A DNA stretch of 64,000 nt from Diaphorobacter sp. HDW4B (GTDB lineage: Bacteria; Pseudomonadota; Gammaproteobacteria; Burkholderiales; Burkholderiaceae_C). Positions 25,201-34,383 of this stretch are shown here, one piece after another (the first letter of the stretch is position 1; each line of letters begins with the position of its first letter). Location of the stretch: the NCBI RefSeq assembly GCF_011305535.1, contig NZ_CP049905.1, positions 4,958,001 to 5,022,000 on the forward strand, read 5' to 3'. Below the pieces are notes generated by a model, which worked only from the letters and a program-made list of their open reading frames with translations, was not told the DNA's origin and did no database searches. The position numbers and the translations under genes were made by a program.

Positions 25201-25231
25201 TTGATTTTATCTTATAATTTTTGATAGAGGG
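25201..25231 (+). promoter_or_regulatory. candidate promoter -10 and ribosome site of the AbiGi-like gene
   Basis: A perfect TATAAT lies at 25213-25218, in AT-rich DNA 33 bases after the IS481 target duplication, and AGAGGG at 25226-25231 sits ahead of ATG 25235. The -10 is so close to the start that the leader would be very short. A convincing -35 was not found. Confidence 0.35.
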
Positions 25232-25234
25232 AAT

Positions 25235-25975
25235 ATGGCGCTAAGTGCTAATACGTTAATTCACTTCACCAAAGAGAAAAATAGTTTGATGGGAATATTG
25301 GAAGAGAATTTTAGAATCTTCAATTGTGGTGAGTTAATAATGCTCGGGGGGGTGGAGCATGGTATTCGGGTTCCTATGGTGAGTTTTTGCGATATTCCAT
25401 TGTCAGAGGTTAAGGATCACATATCTAAATATGGTAATTATGGTATCGGCATGACAAAGGAATGGGGTGTGCGGAAGGCGTTGAATCCGGTTTTGTATGT
25501 TGCGCAAAATTCAATGTTGTCTGCAAGCTATGCTCAGGCGTTTAAACACTATGCGCTAGACTCTGATAAGGATGTCGATGAGTGGACGGACGAACAAAAG
25601 GCTATAGGTGATGTACTTCGATATATGAAAAATTATGAAGGACCCTTGGAGAGAAAGGGGGTTAGGATTGATCGCTATAGATTCTCGGATGAGCGAGAGT
25701 GGAGGTTCGTTCCACCATACTCCAGCCTGCGTGACATGCTTGTTGGTGAGTCATATTATCAAGAACATAAGGATGCGGTCGATGGTTCACTTTTAAATAT
25801 GCGTCTGGAATTTGATCCGAATGATATAAAGTACATCATCATTAATGATGACTCGGAAATAGGGGATTTTGTTGATCATCTTCGCCGGGTAAAGGGGCGA
25901 AGCTATTCGCTGCATGATGTTGAAAGACTAACAACTCGTATATTTACGACTGATCAAATTAAGTCGGATATCTGA
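25235..25975 (+). CDS. AbiGi-like abortive phage infection protein
   Basis: A 246-residue protein whose opening T-L-I-H-F-T-K, then M-V-S-F-C-D-I-P-L-S-E-V-K-D-H and Y-G-N-Y-G-I-G-M-T-K-E-W-G, followed by N-P-V-L-Y-V, is the signature of the AbiGi family (PF10899), named after the AbiG phage-exclusion system. R-F-S-D-E-R-E-W-R-F-V-P lies near residue 150. The catalytic or binding role is not established, though the family is annotated as an antitoxin. Base composition and codon use are strongly AT-rich compared with all neighbours, indicating transfer. No AbiGii partner is adjacent. Confidence 0.7.
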   Translation: MALSANTLIHFTKEKNSLMGILEENFRIFNCGELIMLGGVEHGIRVPMVSFCDIPLSEVKDHISKYGNYGIGMTKEWGVRKALNPVLYVAQNSMLSASYAQAFKHYALDSDKDVDEWTDEQKAIGDVLRYMKNYEGPLERKGVRIDRYRFSDEREWRFVPPYSSLRDMLVGESYYQEHKDAVDGSLLNMRLEFDPNDIKYIIINDDSEIGDFVDHLRRVKGRSYSLHDVERLTTRIFTTDQIKSDI

Positions 25976-26042
25976 GTTTTGCGTTAAGTATTGAATCGCA
26001 TTTTTTTAGGCATCGGTTCCATCTTGATAACCTTTGAAAAGT

Positions 26043-26070
26043 AAAAAGCCCGCAATTTTGCGGGCTTTTT
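26043..26070. terminator. bidirectional intrinsic terminator between the AbiGi-like gene and fabI
   Basis: AAAAAGCCCGCAA / TTGCGGGCTTTTT with a two-base loop, with A-run and T-run on the two sides, so it can serve both converging genes. Confidence 0.85.
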
Positions 26071-26087
26071 GACGAGTCAATAAGCAA

Positions 26088-26888
26088 TCAAACCTGATCA
26101 GCCGACAACCCAGCAGTCTGGCTGAACCCGCCATCCACATAAGTGATCTCGGCAGTCACGCCACTCGCCAGATCCGACAGCAGGAACGCGGCGACATTGC
26201 CCACGTCTTCGATCGTCACATTGCGGCGCAGAGGGGCTGCATCGGCTACGCGGCCGAGGAGCTTGCCGAAGTCTTTGATGCCGGAGGCGGCGAGGGTCTT
26301 GATCGGGCCGGCGGAGATGCCGTTGGCGCGGATCGAGCGGCCGTCGGCGGTGCGGCCCACGGCTTCGGCCAGGTAGCGCACGGAGGCTTCGAGCGATGCC
26401 TTGGCCAGACCCATGGTGTTGTAGTTGGGGATGGAGCGCAGCGCGCCCAGGTACGACAGGGTCAGCAGCGCGGACTTGTCGTTCAGGTACGGCAGGGCGG
26501 CCTTGGCCATGGCGGGGTAGCTGTAGGCGCTGATGTCATGCGCAATGCGGAAGTTCTCGCGGGTCAGGCCGTCGAGGAAGTTGCCTGCGATGGCTTCGCG
26601 CGGCGCAAAGCCGATGGAGTGCACAAAGCCGTCGAACTTGCCCCAGACAGCGCCCAGGTCGGCAAACATCTTTTCGATCTGCGCGTCGTCGCCCACGTCG
26701 CAGTCGAACACCAGCTTGGAGTCGAAGTCGGCGGCAAACTCGGTGATGCGGTCCTTGAAGCGCTCGCCCACGTAGCTGAATGCCAGTTCGGCACCTTGTT
26801 CATGGCAGGCCTTGGCGATGCCGTAGGCGATGGAGCGGTTGGACAGCACGCCCGTGATGAGCAGCTTCTTGCCAGCGAGGAAACCCAT
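26088..26888 (-). CDS. fabI: enoyl-[acyl-carrier-protein] reductase FabI
   Basis: A 266-residue short-chain dehydrogenase of the FabI type. [13 protein letters not shown] is the FabI form of the nucleotide loop, D-C-D-V follows, and S-I-G-F-A-P-R is the N-A-G equivalent. The catalytic set Tyr-x9-Tyr-x6-Lys is present in [20 protein letters not shown]. It reduces enoyl-ACP with NADH in the last step of fatty acid elongation. Monocistronic, divergent from yejA. Confidence 0.96.
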   Translation of the reverse strand: MGFLAGKKLLITGVLSNRSIAYGIAKACHEQGAELAFSYVGERFKDRITEFAADFDSKLVFDCDVGDDAQIEKMFADLGAVWGKFDGFVHSIGFAPREAIAGNFLDGLTRENFRIAHDISAYSYPAMAKAALPYLNDKSALLTLSYLGALRSIPNYNTMGLAKASLEASVRYLAEAVGRTADGRSIRANGISAGPIKTLAASGIKDFGKLLGRVADAAPLRRNVTIEDVGNVAAFLLSDLASGVTAEITYVDGGFSQTAGLSADQV

Positions 26889-26987
26889 TGTGTTGTTCTC
26901 CTGAAAAAATGAATCGAGAGGATCGAATGACGGTGGGCGGTGGTCGGTTTGCGTGGACTGGCCGCCCGTCTAGTGCAGAATTGTCGC

Positions 26988-28856
26988 ATGCGGTTAATCA
27001 AGAGCTTCGGATTGGTGGGCTTGGGCCTGTTGTCGTGCGTGCCTGCATGGGCGGCGCATGCCTATGCCATGTGGGGCGAACCGGCGCTCCCGGCAGGGTT
27101 CGATCACTTCCAGTATGTGAATGTGAATGCCCCCAAGGGCGGCGAGATCAGGCTGGTGAGCAATCTGCGGATTTCCACCTTCGACAAGTACAACCCCTTC
27201 ACGATTCGCGGCAATGCGCCTGCGTATCTGAGCAGCATGCTGTTCGATTCGCTGCTCACTGGCCCGCTTGACGAGACGGGCGTGGGCTACGGGCTGCTGG
27301 CCGAGGACGTGCAGGTGGCCGCCGATGGACTCTCGGCCACCTTCCGCATCAACGCCAAGGCGCGCTTTCACAACGGCAAGCCGGTGCAGGCGCAGGATGT
27401 GAAGTTCACCTACGACACGCTGGTGGGGCCGTTTGTCTCGCCGGGCTACAAGACGCTGCTGATCGATGTGGCGGGGGTGGATGTGCTGGACGACCGCACG
27501 GTACGCTTTCGCTTCAAGAGCCCGAACCGCGAGCTGCCGCTGACGGTGGGTGGTCTGCCAATCTTCAGCCGCGATTGGGGCGTGGAGGACGGCAAGGCCA
27601 AGCCCTTCGATCAGGTGGTGATGGACATCCCCATCGGCAGCGGTGCCTACAAGATCGGGCCGGTCAACTTCGGCAAGGACATCACCTATGTGCGCGACCC
27701 GAACTACTGGGCGCGTGACCTGAATGTGCGCAAGGGCTCGGGCAATTTCGACCGCGTGCTGGTGAAAATCTACAAGGACAACACGGCGCGGCTCGAAGCG
27801 CTGAAGGCGGGCGAGTTCGACCTGATGCGCTTTTTCAGCGCTGGCGACTGGGCGCGGCGGGTGAATGGCAAGAAGTTCGATTCGGGCGAACTGGTGAAGG
27901 GCGAATTTCAGAACAAGCTGCCCTCGGGTTTTCAGAGCTTTGTGCTCAACACGCGCAAGCCACTTTTACAGGACCGCCGCGTGCGCGAGGCGCTGGGACT
28001 GGCCTTCGACTACGAATGGATGAATCGCCAGTTGTTCTACGGCTCCTACACGCGCGTGAAGGGGTTGTTCGGCAACACCATGTGCGAGACGACGGGCAAG
28101 CCTTCGCCGCAGGAACTGGCCTTGCTGGAGCCGTGGCGCAAGGATTTGCCCGATGCCGTGTTTGGCGAGATGTACACGCCGCCCACGACCGACCGCGACA
28201 AGAGCCTGCGCGACAACCTGCGCCATGCGCAGGCGCTGCTCAAGGAAGCCGGTTGGGAAGTGCGCGATGGCGTGCTGCGCAACGCACAGGGCGAGCCCAT
28301 GGTGCTGGAATATCTGGACAGCAGCGAAACCGGCATCAAGACCTTTTCGTCGTGGCTGCGCAATCTGCAGAAGCTCGGCGTCACGCTCAAGTTCCGCGCG
28401 GTCGATTTCGCGCTCTACCAACAGCGGCTGCAGAAGTTCGATTTCGACATCACGACCATCGCCTATCAGGGCACGACCAATCCGGGGCAGGAGTTCTTCG
28501 ACATGTTCGGCAGCGCTGCCGCCGATCAGGAGGATTCGGGCAACTTTCCCGGTGTGAAGAACCCGGCTGTGGATGCGATGCTCAAGGCCATGGTGAGCGC
28601 CAAGACCAAGGAGCAGATGCTGCCCGCCTGCCACGCGCTGGAACGCATCATCGTGAACGAGCACTATCTGATCCCGCAGTATTTCTCGGGCGTGCACCGC
28701 ATGGTCTACAACGCTTGGCGGCTGGAGCGCCCGCAGGTTGCGCCGCCCTATGTGAGCGGCGAACCCTGGGTGATAGACAACTGGTGGGCACGCATGCCGC
28801 CGCTGACCAAAGACACGGCCCCAGCACCCGCGCCCGTACCTAAGAAGCAGCCCTGA
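26988..28856 (+). CDS. yejA: YejA-type extracellular peptide/microcin C binding protein
   Basis: A 622-residue family 5 solute-binding protein. Residues 1-22 are a signal peptide (A-W-A-A), followed by H-A-Y-A-M-W-G-E-P-A and N-V-N-A-P-K-G-G, typical of YejA. The internal F-H-N-G-K-P-V-Q-A-Q-D-V-K-F-T-Y-D-T is the family 5 signature. The start at 26988 is preferred since it begins the signal peptide directly. It delivers oligopeptides (and microcin C in relatives) to the YejBEF ABC transporter encoded downstream, which starts 17 bases after its stop. Confidence 0.9.
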   Translation: MRLIKSFGLVGLGLLSCVPAWAAHAYAMWGEPALPAGFDHFQYVNVNAPKGGEIRLVSNLRISTFDKYNPFTIRGNAPAYLSSMLFDSLLTGPLDETGVGYGLLAEDVQVAADGLSATFRINAKARFHNGKPVQAQDVKFTYDTLVGPFVSPGYKTLLIDVAGVDVLDDRTVRFRFKSPNRELPLTVGGLPIFSRDWGVEDGKAKPFDQVVMDIPIGSGAYKIGPVNFGKDITYVRDPNYWARDLNVRKGSGNFDRVLVKIYKDNTARLEALKAGEFDLMRFFSAGDWARRVNGKKFDSGELVKGEFQNKLPSGFQSFVLNTRKPLLQDRRVREALGLAFDYEWMNRQLFYGSYTRVKGLFGNTMCETTGKPSPQELALLEPWRKDLPDAVFGEMYTPPTTDRDKSLRDNLRHAQALLKEAGWEVRDGVLRNAQGEPMVLEYLDSSETGIKTFSSWLRNLQKLGVTLKFRAVDFALYQQRLQKFDFDITTIAYQGTTNPGQEFFDMFGSAAADQEDSGNFPGVKNPAVDAMLKAMVSAKTKEQMLPACHALERIIVNEHYLIPQYFSGVHRMVYNAWRLERPQVAPPYVSGEPWVIDNWWARMPPLTKDTAPAPAPVPKKQP

Positions 28857-28872
28857 ACGGATTTTCTGCCCT

Positions 28873-29919
28873 ATGTTTGCCTACATCCTCAAACGCTTTC
28901 TGCTCATGATTCCCACGCTGCTGGGCGTGCTGCTGCTGACCTTTGTGGTGATCCAGTTCGTGCCCGGTGGCCCGGTCGAGCAATACATGGCCGAGGCCAA
29001 GGCAGGCGTCGCGGGCATGGGCGGCGGCGGTGGTGCGAGCGAAGGAGGAGGGCTTTCGTACCGCGGCGCGCAGGGCGTGGACAAGCAGCGGCTGGAGCAG
29101 ATCAAAAAGCTCTACGGCTTCGACAAGCCTGCGCACGAACGCTTCTTCCAGATGCTCGGCCAGTTTGCGCGTTTCGATCTGGGGCGCAGCTTTTTTCAGA
29201 ACAAGGACGTGTGGACGCTGGTGAAGGAAAAACTGCCGGTGTCCATCAGCCTGGGCCTGTGGACTTTTTTCATCAGCTACTTGGTCGCCGTGCCGCTGGG
29301 CGTGGCAAAGGCGGTACGCGCGGGTTCGCGCTTTGACTTCGTGACCACGCTGATCATTCTGGTCGGTTACGCGATTCCGGGTTTTGTGCTGGGTGTGGCG
29401 CTCTTGGTGATCTTCGGCGGGCAACTGCAATGGTTTCCGCTGCGCGGCCTCACATCGCCCAACGGGGATGAACTCAGCATGATGGGCAAGGTCACCGATT
29501 ACCTGTGGCACATCACCTTGCCGATCACCGCAATGGTGGCGGGTAGCTTTGCGGTGACGGCCATGCTCACCAAGAACGCGTTTCTCGAAGAAATCCGCAA
29601 GCAATACGTGCTCACCGCGCGCGCCAAGGGCCTGAGCGAAAAGCAGGTGCTGTGGAAGCATGTGTTCCGCAACGCGCTGATTCCCATCATCACGGGCTTT
29701 CCGGTGGCGTTCATCGGCGCGTTCTTTGCGGGATCGCTGCTGATCGAGACGCTGTTCTCGCTCGACGGACTGGGCCTTCTGAGCTACGAAAGCGTGATCC
29801 GCCGCGACTATCCGGTCGTGCTCGGCACGCTGTATCTGTTCACGCTGATCGGTCTGGTCACCAAGCTGATCAGCGACCTTTGCTACGTGTGGGTCGATCC
29901 GCGCGTGAAGTTCGATTGA
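28873..29919 (+). CDS. yejB: YejB-type ABC transporter permease
   Basis: A 348-residue inner-membrane permease: first helix Y-I-L-K-R-F-L-L-M-I-P-T-L-L-G-V, a periplasmic segment with G-G-G-G-G-A-S-E-G-G-G, then five further helices. The ABC coupling (EAA) loop is A-R-A-K-G-L-S-E-K-Q-V-L. It is the first transmembrane half of the Yej importer. Its last 37 bases overlap the 3' end of a gene on the other strand, and its partner yejE begins 578 bases further on instead of immediately. Confidence 0.9.
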   Translation: MFAYILKRFLLMIPTLLGVLLLTFVVIQFVPGGPVEQYMAEAKAGVAGMGGGGGASEGGGLSYRGAQGVDKQRLEQIKKLYGFDKPAHERFFQMLGQFARFDLGRSFFQNKDVWTLVKEKLPVSISLGLWTFFISYLVAVPLGVAKAVRAGSRFDFVTTLIILVGYAIPGFVLGVALLVIFGGQLQWFPLRGLTSPNGDELSMMGKVTDYLWHITLPITAMVAGSFAVTAMLTKNAFLEEIRKQYVLTARAKGLSEKQVLWKHVFRNALIPIITGFPVAFIGAFFAGSLLIETLFSLDGLGLLSYESVIRRDYPVVLGTLYLFTLIGLVTKLISDLCYVWVDPRVKFD

Positions 29920-30494
29920 GCGCCGGTCCGGCTTTGTCTGCGATCTCTGATTCTCCACAGCAGCACGGCGATCAACACCAGGTTGAGCGTCAGCACCGCC
30001 ACGCCTTGCCAATGCGGTGCCAGCATGATGTGCCGCACTTCGAGCGGAACATAGATGCCGCTCGAAAGCGCGCCCAGCCACTCGCCCCAGAGCTTGTCGT
30101 GCCACAGGCCCCAGGCTTCTATCCAGCGCATGGCGATGTACGCGCAACCCAGCAGCACGATGGTGTGCGCGGGCGTGCCGATGAGCTTGTCCACCGCGTT
30201 GACGAGCAATTCCGGGTAATGCGAATGGGGCGACATGCCGAAGTGGCCGATCAGTTCGATCACGAAGCGGTGCAGATCGTGGTGCAGCAGGCTGAGCAGT
30301 CCCAGAAGGCCGAGCAGCGCGGCCAGACCTTTGAGGGCTTCGAACAGGGCAACCGCCTTGACCGCTTTGCGGAGATTGGATTCTGGTGATGTCACAGCAC
30401 AGATATGTGGGGAGCTCGATGGTGGAGTTTGTGCTCGATTGCGGCCGGTTGCCGTGTCAGCCGACAGGCCGTCTTGAAGCGTCCGAACTTTCAT
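29883..30494 (-). CDS. DUF2127-family membrane protein, antisense within the yej operon
   Basis: Up to 203 residues. After a poorly conserved start, A-V-A-L-F-E-A-L-K-G-L-A-A-L-L-G-L-L-G-L matches the DUF2127 opening. Three or four membrane helices follow, with G-C-A-Y-I-A-M-R-W-I-E-A-W-G-L-W and W-G-E-W-L-G-A-L-S-S-G-I-Y-V-P-L-E, both family signatures. Function unknown. The ATG at 30494 lies only 3 bases from the yejE start on the other strand; GTG at 30395 (170 residues) fits the family length better. It interrupts the usual yejB-yejE junction. Confidence 0.75.
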   Translation of the reverse strand: MKVRTLQDGLSADTATGRNRAQTPPSSSPHICAVTSPESNLRKAVKAVALFEALKGLAALLGLLGLLSLLHHDLHRFVIELIGHFGMSPHSHYPELLVNAVDKLIGTPAHTIVLLGCAYIAMRWIEAWGLWHDKLWGEWLGALSSGIYVPLEVRHIMLAPHWQGVAVLTLNLVLIAVLLWRIRDRRQSRTGAQSNFTRGSTHT

Positions 30495-30497
30495 AGA

Positions 30498-31562
30498 ATG
30501 AATGCAATGACCGAGCGAGCTTCCTCTCCCACCAACCTTCCTCAGTCTCCCGCGAGTCGGGCGTGGCGTCGTTTCCGCAAGAACCGTCTGGGCTACTGGA
30601 GCCTCGTGCTTTTCAGCCTGCTGGTGGTGCTGAGTCTCGTGGCCGAACTGATCTCCAACGACAAGCCGCTGCTGGTCAAGTACGAGGGCCAGTATTACGT
30701 GCCCATGCTGCACAGCTACCCCGAGACCACGTTCGGCGGGGACTTTCAGACTCCCACCGATTACCTCGATCCATTCATTCAGGAAAAGCTCTCCAGCAAC
30801 GGCAACTGGGCGCTCTACACCATCAACCGTTATGGGCCGGAGACGCTGAACTACTTTGCCAAGTCGCCCAATCCTTCGGGGCCGACGATGGCCAACTGGT
30901 TCGGCACGGACGACCGGGGTCGCGATTTGCTCGCGCAACTGATCTACGGCTTTCGCGTGAGCGTGCTGTTCGCGCTGGCGCTCACCGCAGTCGGCGTGGT
31001 GCTGGGCGTGCTGGCAGGGGCGATTCAAGGGTTTTTTGGCGGCAAGGTCGATCTGGCGTTTCAGCGCTTCATCGAAATCTGGGGATCCATGCCGGAGCTG
31101 TATCTGCTGATCATCTTCTCGGCCGTGTTCGCACCCAGCATCAGCCTGCTGCTGGTGCTGCTGTCGCTGTTCGGCTGGATGGGGCTGTCGGACTATGTGC
31201 GTGCGGAGTTCCTGCGCAATCGCCAGCTCGACTATGTGAAGTCCGCGCGCGCTCTGGGCGTGAGCAACTGGCAGATCATCTGGCGGCACATCCTGCCCAA
31301 CAGCATGACGCCGGTGGTGACCTTTCTGCCTTTCCGCATGGGCGCGGCGATTCTGGCGCTGACGTCGCTGGACTTTCTTGGCCTGGGTGTGCCGCCCGGA
31401 ACGCCGAGCTTGGGCGAGCTGCTTTCGCAGGGCAAGAACAATATCGATGCGTGGTGGATTTCGCTGTCCACGTTCGCGGTGCTCGTGATCACCTTGCTGC
31501 TGCTGACCTTCATGGGTGACGCGCTGCGTGACGCGATGGACCCGCGCAAGATGGACAAGTGA
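30498..31562 (+). CDS. yejE: YejE-type ABC transporter permease
   Basis: A 354-residue permease. The cytoplasmic start has R-R-F-R-K-N-R-L-G-Y-W-S-L, typical of the OppC/YejE N-terminus, then a membrane helix. A large periplasmic loop carries Y-G-P-E-T-L-N-Y and G-T-D-D-R-G-R-D-L-L-A-Q. Five helices follow, with the coupling loop S-A-R-A-L-G-V-S-N-W-Q-I. ATG 30498 is chosen; ATG 30507 is possible. It pairs with YejB in the importer. Because a gene is inserted upstream on the other strand, it may need its own promoter or read-through from yejB. Confidence 0.9.
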   Translation: MNAMTERASSPTNLPQSPASRAWRRFRKNRLGYWSLVLFSLLVVLSLVAELISNDKPLLVKYEGQYYVPMLHSYPETTFGGDFQTPTDYLDPFIQEKLSSNGNWALYTINRYGPETLNYFAKSPNPSGPTMANWFGTDDRGRDLLAQLIYGFRVSVLFALALTAVGVVLGVLAGAIQGFFGGKVDLAFQRFIEIWGSMPELYLLIIFSAVFAPSISLLLVLLSLFGWMGLSDYVRAEFLRNRQLDYVKSARALGVSNWQIIWRHILPNSMTPVVTFLPFRMGAAILALTSLDFLGLGVPPGTPSLGELLSQGKNNIDAWWISLSTFAVLVITLLLLTFMGDALRDAMDPRKMDK

Positions 31563-31565
31563 TCC

Positions 31566-33254
31566 ATGGCTTCCCGTTCCAACCCATCGAAAGACTCCTC
31601 GAACATGCGCGCCACCGATCCAATGTCTCCGGCTTCTTCTTCGTCATCGACGCCGCTGCTGTCGGTGCGGGATCTGCATGTGCGCTTTGGCCAGAAAGAG
31701 GTCGTGCACGGCGTGAGCTTCGACATCGCAGCGGGCGAAAAGCTGGCGCTGGTGGGCGAGTCGGGTTCGGGCAAGACGATCACCGCCTTGTCGCTCTTGC
31801 GTCTGGCAGGTGAAGCTGAATTGTCCGGCCAGGCGATGTTCAATGGCCGCGATCTGCTGGCCTTGAGCGAGCGCGAAATGCGTGGCGTGCGCGGTGGCGA
31901 TATCGCCATGATTTTTCAGGAGCCGATGACGGCGCTGAACCCGCTCATGACGATTGGCGAGCAGATCGCCGAAGTGCTGCAGCTCAAGCAGGCGCTGACC
32001 AAACAGCAGGCGCGCGATCAGGCGATCGAGTTGCTGGCCAGCACCGGCATTCCTGAGCCAGCAAGGCGCGCAGCGGCGTTTCCGCACCAGCTCTCGGGCG
32101 GGCAGCGCCAGCGCGCGATGATTTCGATGGCCCTTGCCAGCAAGCCCAAGCTGCTGCTGGCCGACGAGCCGACGACGGCGCTCGACGTGACCTTGCGCGG
32201 GCAGATTCTCGATCTGCTGAGCGACCTGCAACGCCAGACCGGCATGGCCGTGCTGCTGATAACGCACGACCTGGTGCTGGTGCGCCGCTTTGCCGACCGC
32301 GTGGCGGTGATGGAGCGCGGCTTGCTGGTGGAGCAGGGCGCGGTCGAGTCGGTGTTCAAGCACCCGCAGCATGCCTACACGCAACGCCTGATCGGCAGCA
32401 CGCCGGTGCGCGATGTGATCGAGGTGAATGAATCCGTGCCGGTCACTGATTTTGCGGCGCAGGTGAGCGATCTGAATGTGAGCTATCCCGTGCCGCTGGC
32501 TGGCATCAAGGGCTGGTTCAGCAAGGGCCACTTCGATGCGGTCAAGCACGCGAGTTTTGTGATTCCGGCTGCGCAGACGCTGGGCGTGGTGGGCGAGTCG
32601 GGCTCTGGCAAATCCACACTCGCGCAAGCCATGCTGGGGCTGTTGCCGTTTGTGGGTGAGATGGAGATTTCCAAGCAGCACTGGCAGCAGCCTGCGCAGC
32701 GCAACACCGCCCACAACAAGGCGCTGCGCAGACAGGTGCAGGTGGTGTTTCAAGACCCGTTCTCGTCGCTGTCACCGCGCTTGACCGTCGAGGAAATCGT
32801 CGGCGAAGGCCTGAAGGTGCATGCGTCGCAACTCACCGAAGACCAGCGCCGCGAGCGCGTGAGCAAGATGCTCGCCGACGTGGGGTTGACTGAGGAGCAG
32901 TTCCCCGGATTGCTGTCGCGCTACCCGCATGAGTTCTCGGGCGGACAGCGCCAGCGCCTCGCGATTGCACGCGCGCTCATCGTCGAGCCGCAAGTGCTGG
33001 TGCTCGACGAGCCGACCAGCGCGCTCGACGTGACCATCCAGCAGCAGGTGCTGGGCTTGCTGCAGCGGCTGCAGAAAGAGCACCAACTGTCGTATCTGCT
33101 GATCACCCACGACGTCGCCGTGGTGCGCGCCATGGCACACAACGTGATCGTGATGAAGGACGGCGAAGTGCTCGAAGGCGGCTCCGTGCGCGAGGTGTTG
33201 GACGCGCCACGTCATCCGTACACGCAGAAGCTGGTGGCGGCTGCGCAGGTGTAG
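31566..33254 (+). CDS. yejF: YejF-type double ABC ATPase
   Basis: A 562-residue protein with two ABC domains. Domain 1 has G-E-S-G-S-G-K-T, L-S-G-G-Q-R-Q-R and L-L-A-D-E-P-T. Domain 2 has G-E-S-G-S-G-K-S, F-S-G-G-Q-R-Q-R and V-L-D-E-P-T-S-A-L-D. Each is followed by a switch His in L-I-T-H-D. It powers peptide import by YejABE. It starts 3 bases after the yejE stop; later ATGs at 31605 and 31623 are possible. It ends the operon. Confidence 0.9.
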   Translation: MASRSNPSKDSSNMRATDPMSPASSSSSTPLLSVRDLHVRFGQKEVVHGVSFDIAAGEKLALVGESGSGKTITALSLLRLAGEAELSGQAMFNGRDLLALSEREMRGVRGGDIAMIFQEPMTALNPLMTIGEQIAEVLQLKQALTKQQARDQAIELLASTGIPEPARRAAAFPHQLSGGQRQRAMISMALASKPKLLLADEPTTALDVTLRGQILDLLSDLQRQTGMAVLLITHDLVLVRRFADRVAVMERGLLVEQGAVESVFKHPQHAYTQRLIGSTPVRDVIEVNESVPVTDFAAQVSDLNVSYPVPLAGIKGWFSKGHFDAVKHASFVIPAAQTLGVVGESGSGKSTLAQAMLGLLPFVGEMEISKQHWQQPAQRNTAHNKALRRQVQVVFQDPFSSLSPRLTVEEIVGEGLKVHASQLTEDQRRERVSKMLADVGLTEEQFPGLLSRYPHEFSGGQRQRLAIARALIVEPQVLVLDEPTSALDVTIQQQVLGLLQRLQKEHQLSYLLITHDVAVVRAMAHNVIVMKDGEVLEGGSVREVLDAPRHPYTQKLVAAAQV

Positions 33255-33450
33255 ACAAACGCGGGCGAAATGCCCGGCGCTTGATCTTGATCACGCTCTC
33301 AAACCCTGCTGCATGACATTGCCGGGCCGAGGCGTTTGCTTTCAATCCTATGATGGAAGCATTCGTTCCCCGAGTTGACTATGGCGCAGACGCGAACCGG
33401 CTTCCGTCCGCAGCCGTTGATTCATTTCCAGAGAGAGGCAAGACAAGCAC

Positions 33451-34362
33451 ATGCACAGCAGCGAACTCGGTGAGTTGTTCCCCAACTTCCAAAGTCATTT
33501 CGTCCCCGTCCATGGCGGTGTCCACATTCATGCATTGACCGGCGGCGAAGGCCCGCCATTGCTGCTGCTTCATGGCCATCCGCAGACCTCGGCGATCTGG
33601 CACAAGGTGGCGCCGGAGCTGGCCAAGCACTTCTCGCTGGTGATCGCCGATCTGCGCGGTTATGGCGATTCGTCCAAGCCCAATGGCGGCGCGCGCAGCA
33701 TCGACTACAGCAAGCGCGTGATGGCCAGCGACATGGTGCAGGTGATGCGGCATTTCGGTCACGAGCGCTTTCGCGTGCTCGCGCATGACCGTGGTGCGCG
33801 CGTGGCGCATCGGCTGGCGCTCGATCATTCGGCGGCGGTCGAACGCCAGGTGATGCTGGACATTGCGCCCACGCTCGCCATGTATTCGCAGACCACCGAG
33901 GCCTTTGCGCGTGCGTACTGGCACTGGTTCTTCCTGATTCAGAAGTCGCCGTTGCCCGAGCGCCTGATCACCGCCAATCCATCGGCCTACGTGCGCGATG
34001 TGATGGGCAATCGCAGTGCGGGGCTGGCACCGTTCGATCTGCGCGCGTTGGCCGAGTACGAACGCTGCATCGCCTTGCCCGGCACGGCACATGCGATCTG
34101 CGAGGACTACCGCGCGTCTGCGGACATCGATCTCGAACATGACCGCGAAGACATCGCCAGCGGCAACCAATTGAGCGTTCCCACGCTGGTGCTGTGGGGC
34201 GAGCAGGGCGTGGTGAATCGCTGCTTCGAGCCGCTCAAGGAATGGCAGAAGATCAGCACCGACGTACGCGGCCACACCTTGCCATGCGGGCACTACATTG
34301 CCGAAGAAGCGCCCGACGCCTTGCTCGAATCGGCCCTGCCGTTTCTCTTGAGCAAGGGCTGA
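33451..34362 (+). CDS. alpha/beta hydrolase, fluoroacetate (haloacetate) dehalogenase type
   Basis: A 303-residue alpha/beta hydrolase. The pattern follows fluoroacetate dehalogenase: nucleophile Asp113 in A-H-D-R-G-A-R, with carboxylate-binding Arg114 and Arg117; acid Asp137 in M-L-D-I-A-P-T; halide-pocket His158-Trp159 in Y-W-H-W-F-F, and Tyr220; general base His281 in C-G-H-Y. All positions known from the Rhodopseudomonas enzyme appear to be kept. It should open C-halogen bonds in short 2-haloacids; whether fluoride is accepted is untested. Monocistronic, converging on the stress-protein gene. Confidence 0.75.
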   Translation: MHSSELGELFPNFQSHFVPVHGGVHIHALTGGEGPPLLLLHGHPQTSAIWHKVAPELAKHFSLVIADLRGYGDSSKPNGGARSIDYSKRVMASDMVQVMRHFGHERFRVLAHDRGARVAHRLALDHSAAVERQVMLDIAPTLAMYSQTTEAFARAYWHWFFLIQKSPLPERLITANPSAYVRDVMGNRSAGLAPFDLRALAEYERCIALPGTAHAICEDYRASADIDLEHDREDIASGNQLSVPTLVLWGEQGVVNRCFEPLKEWQKISTDVRGHTLPCGHYIAEEAPDALLESALPFLLSKG

Positions 34363-34383
34363 TCGGGCAGCGGGGCTTCTCGT

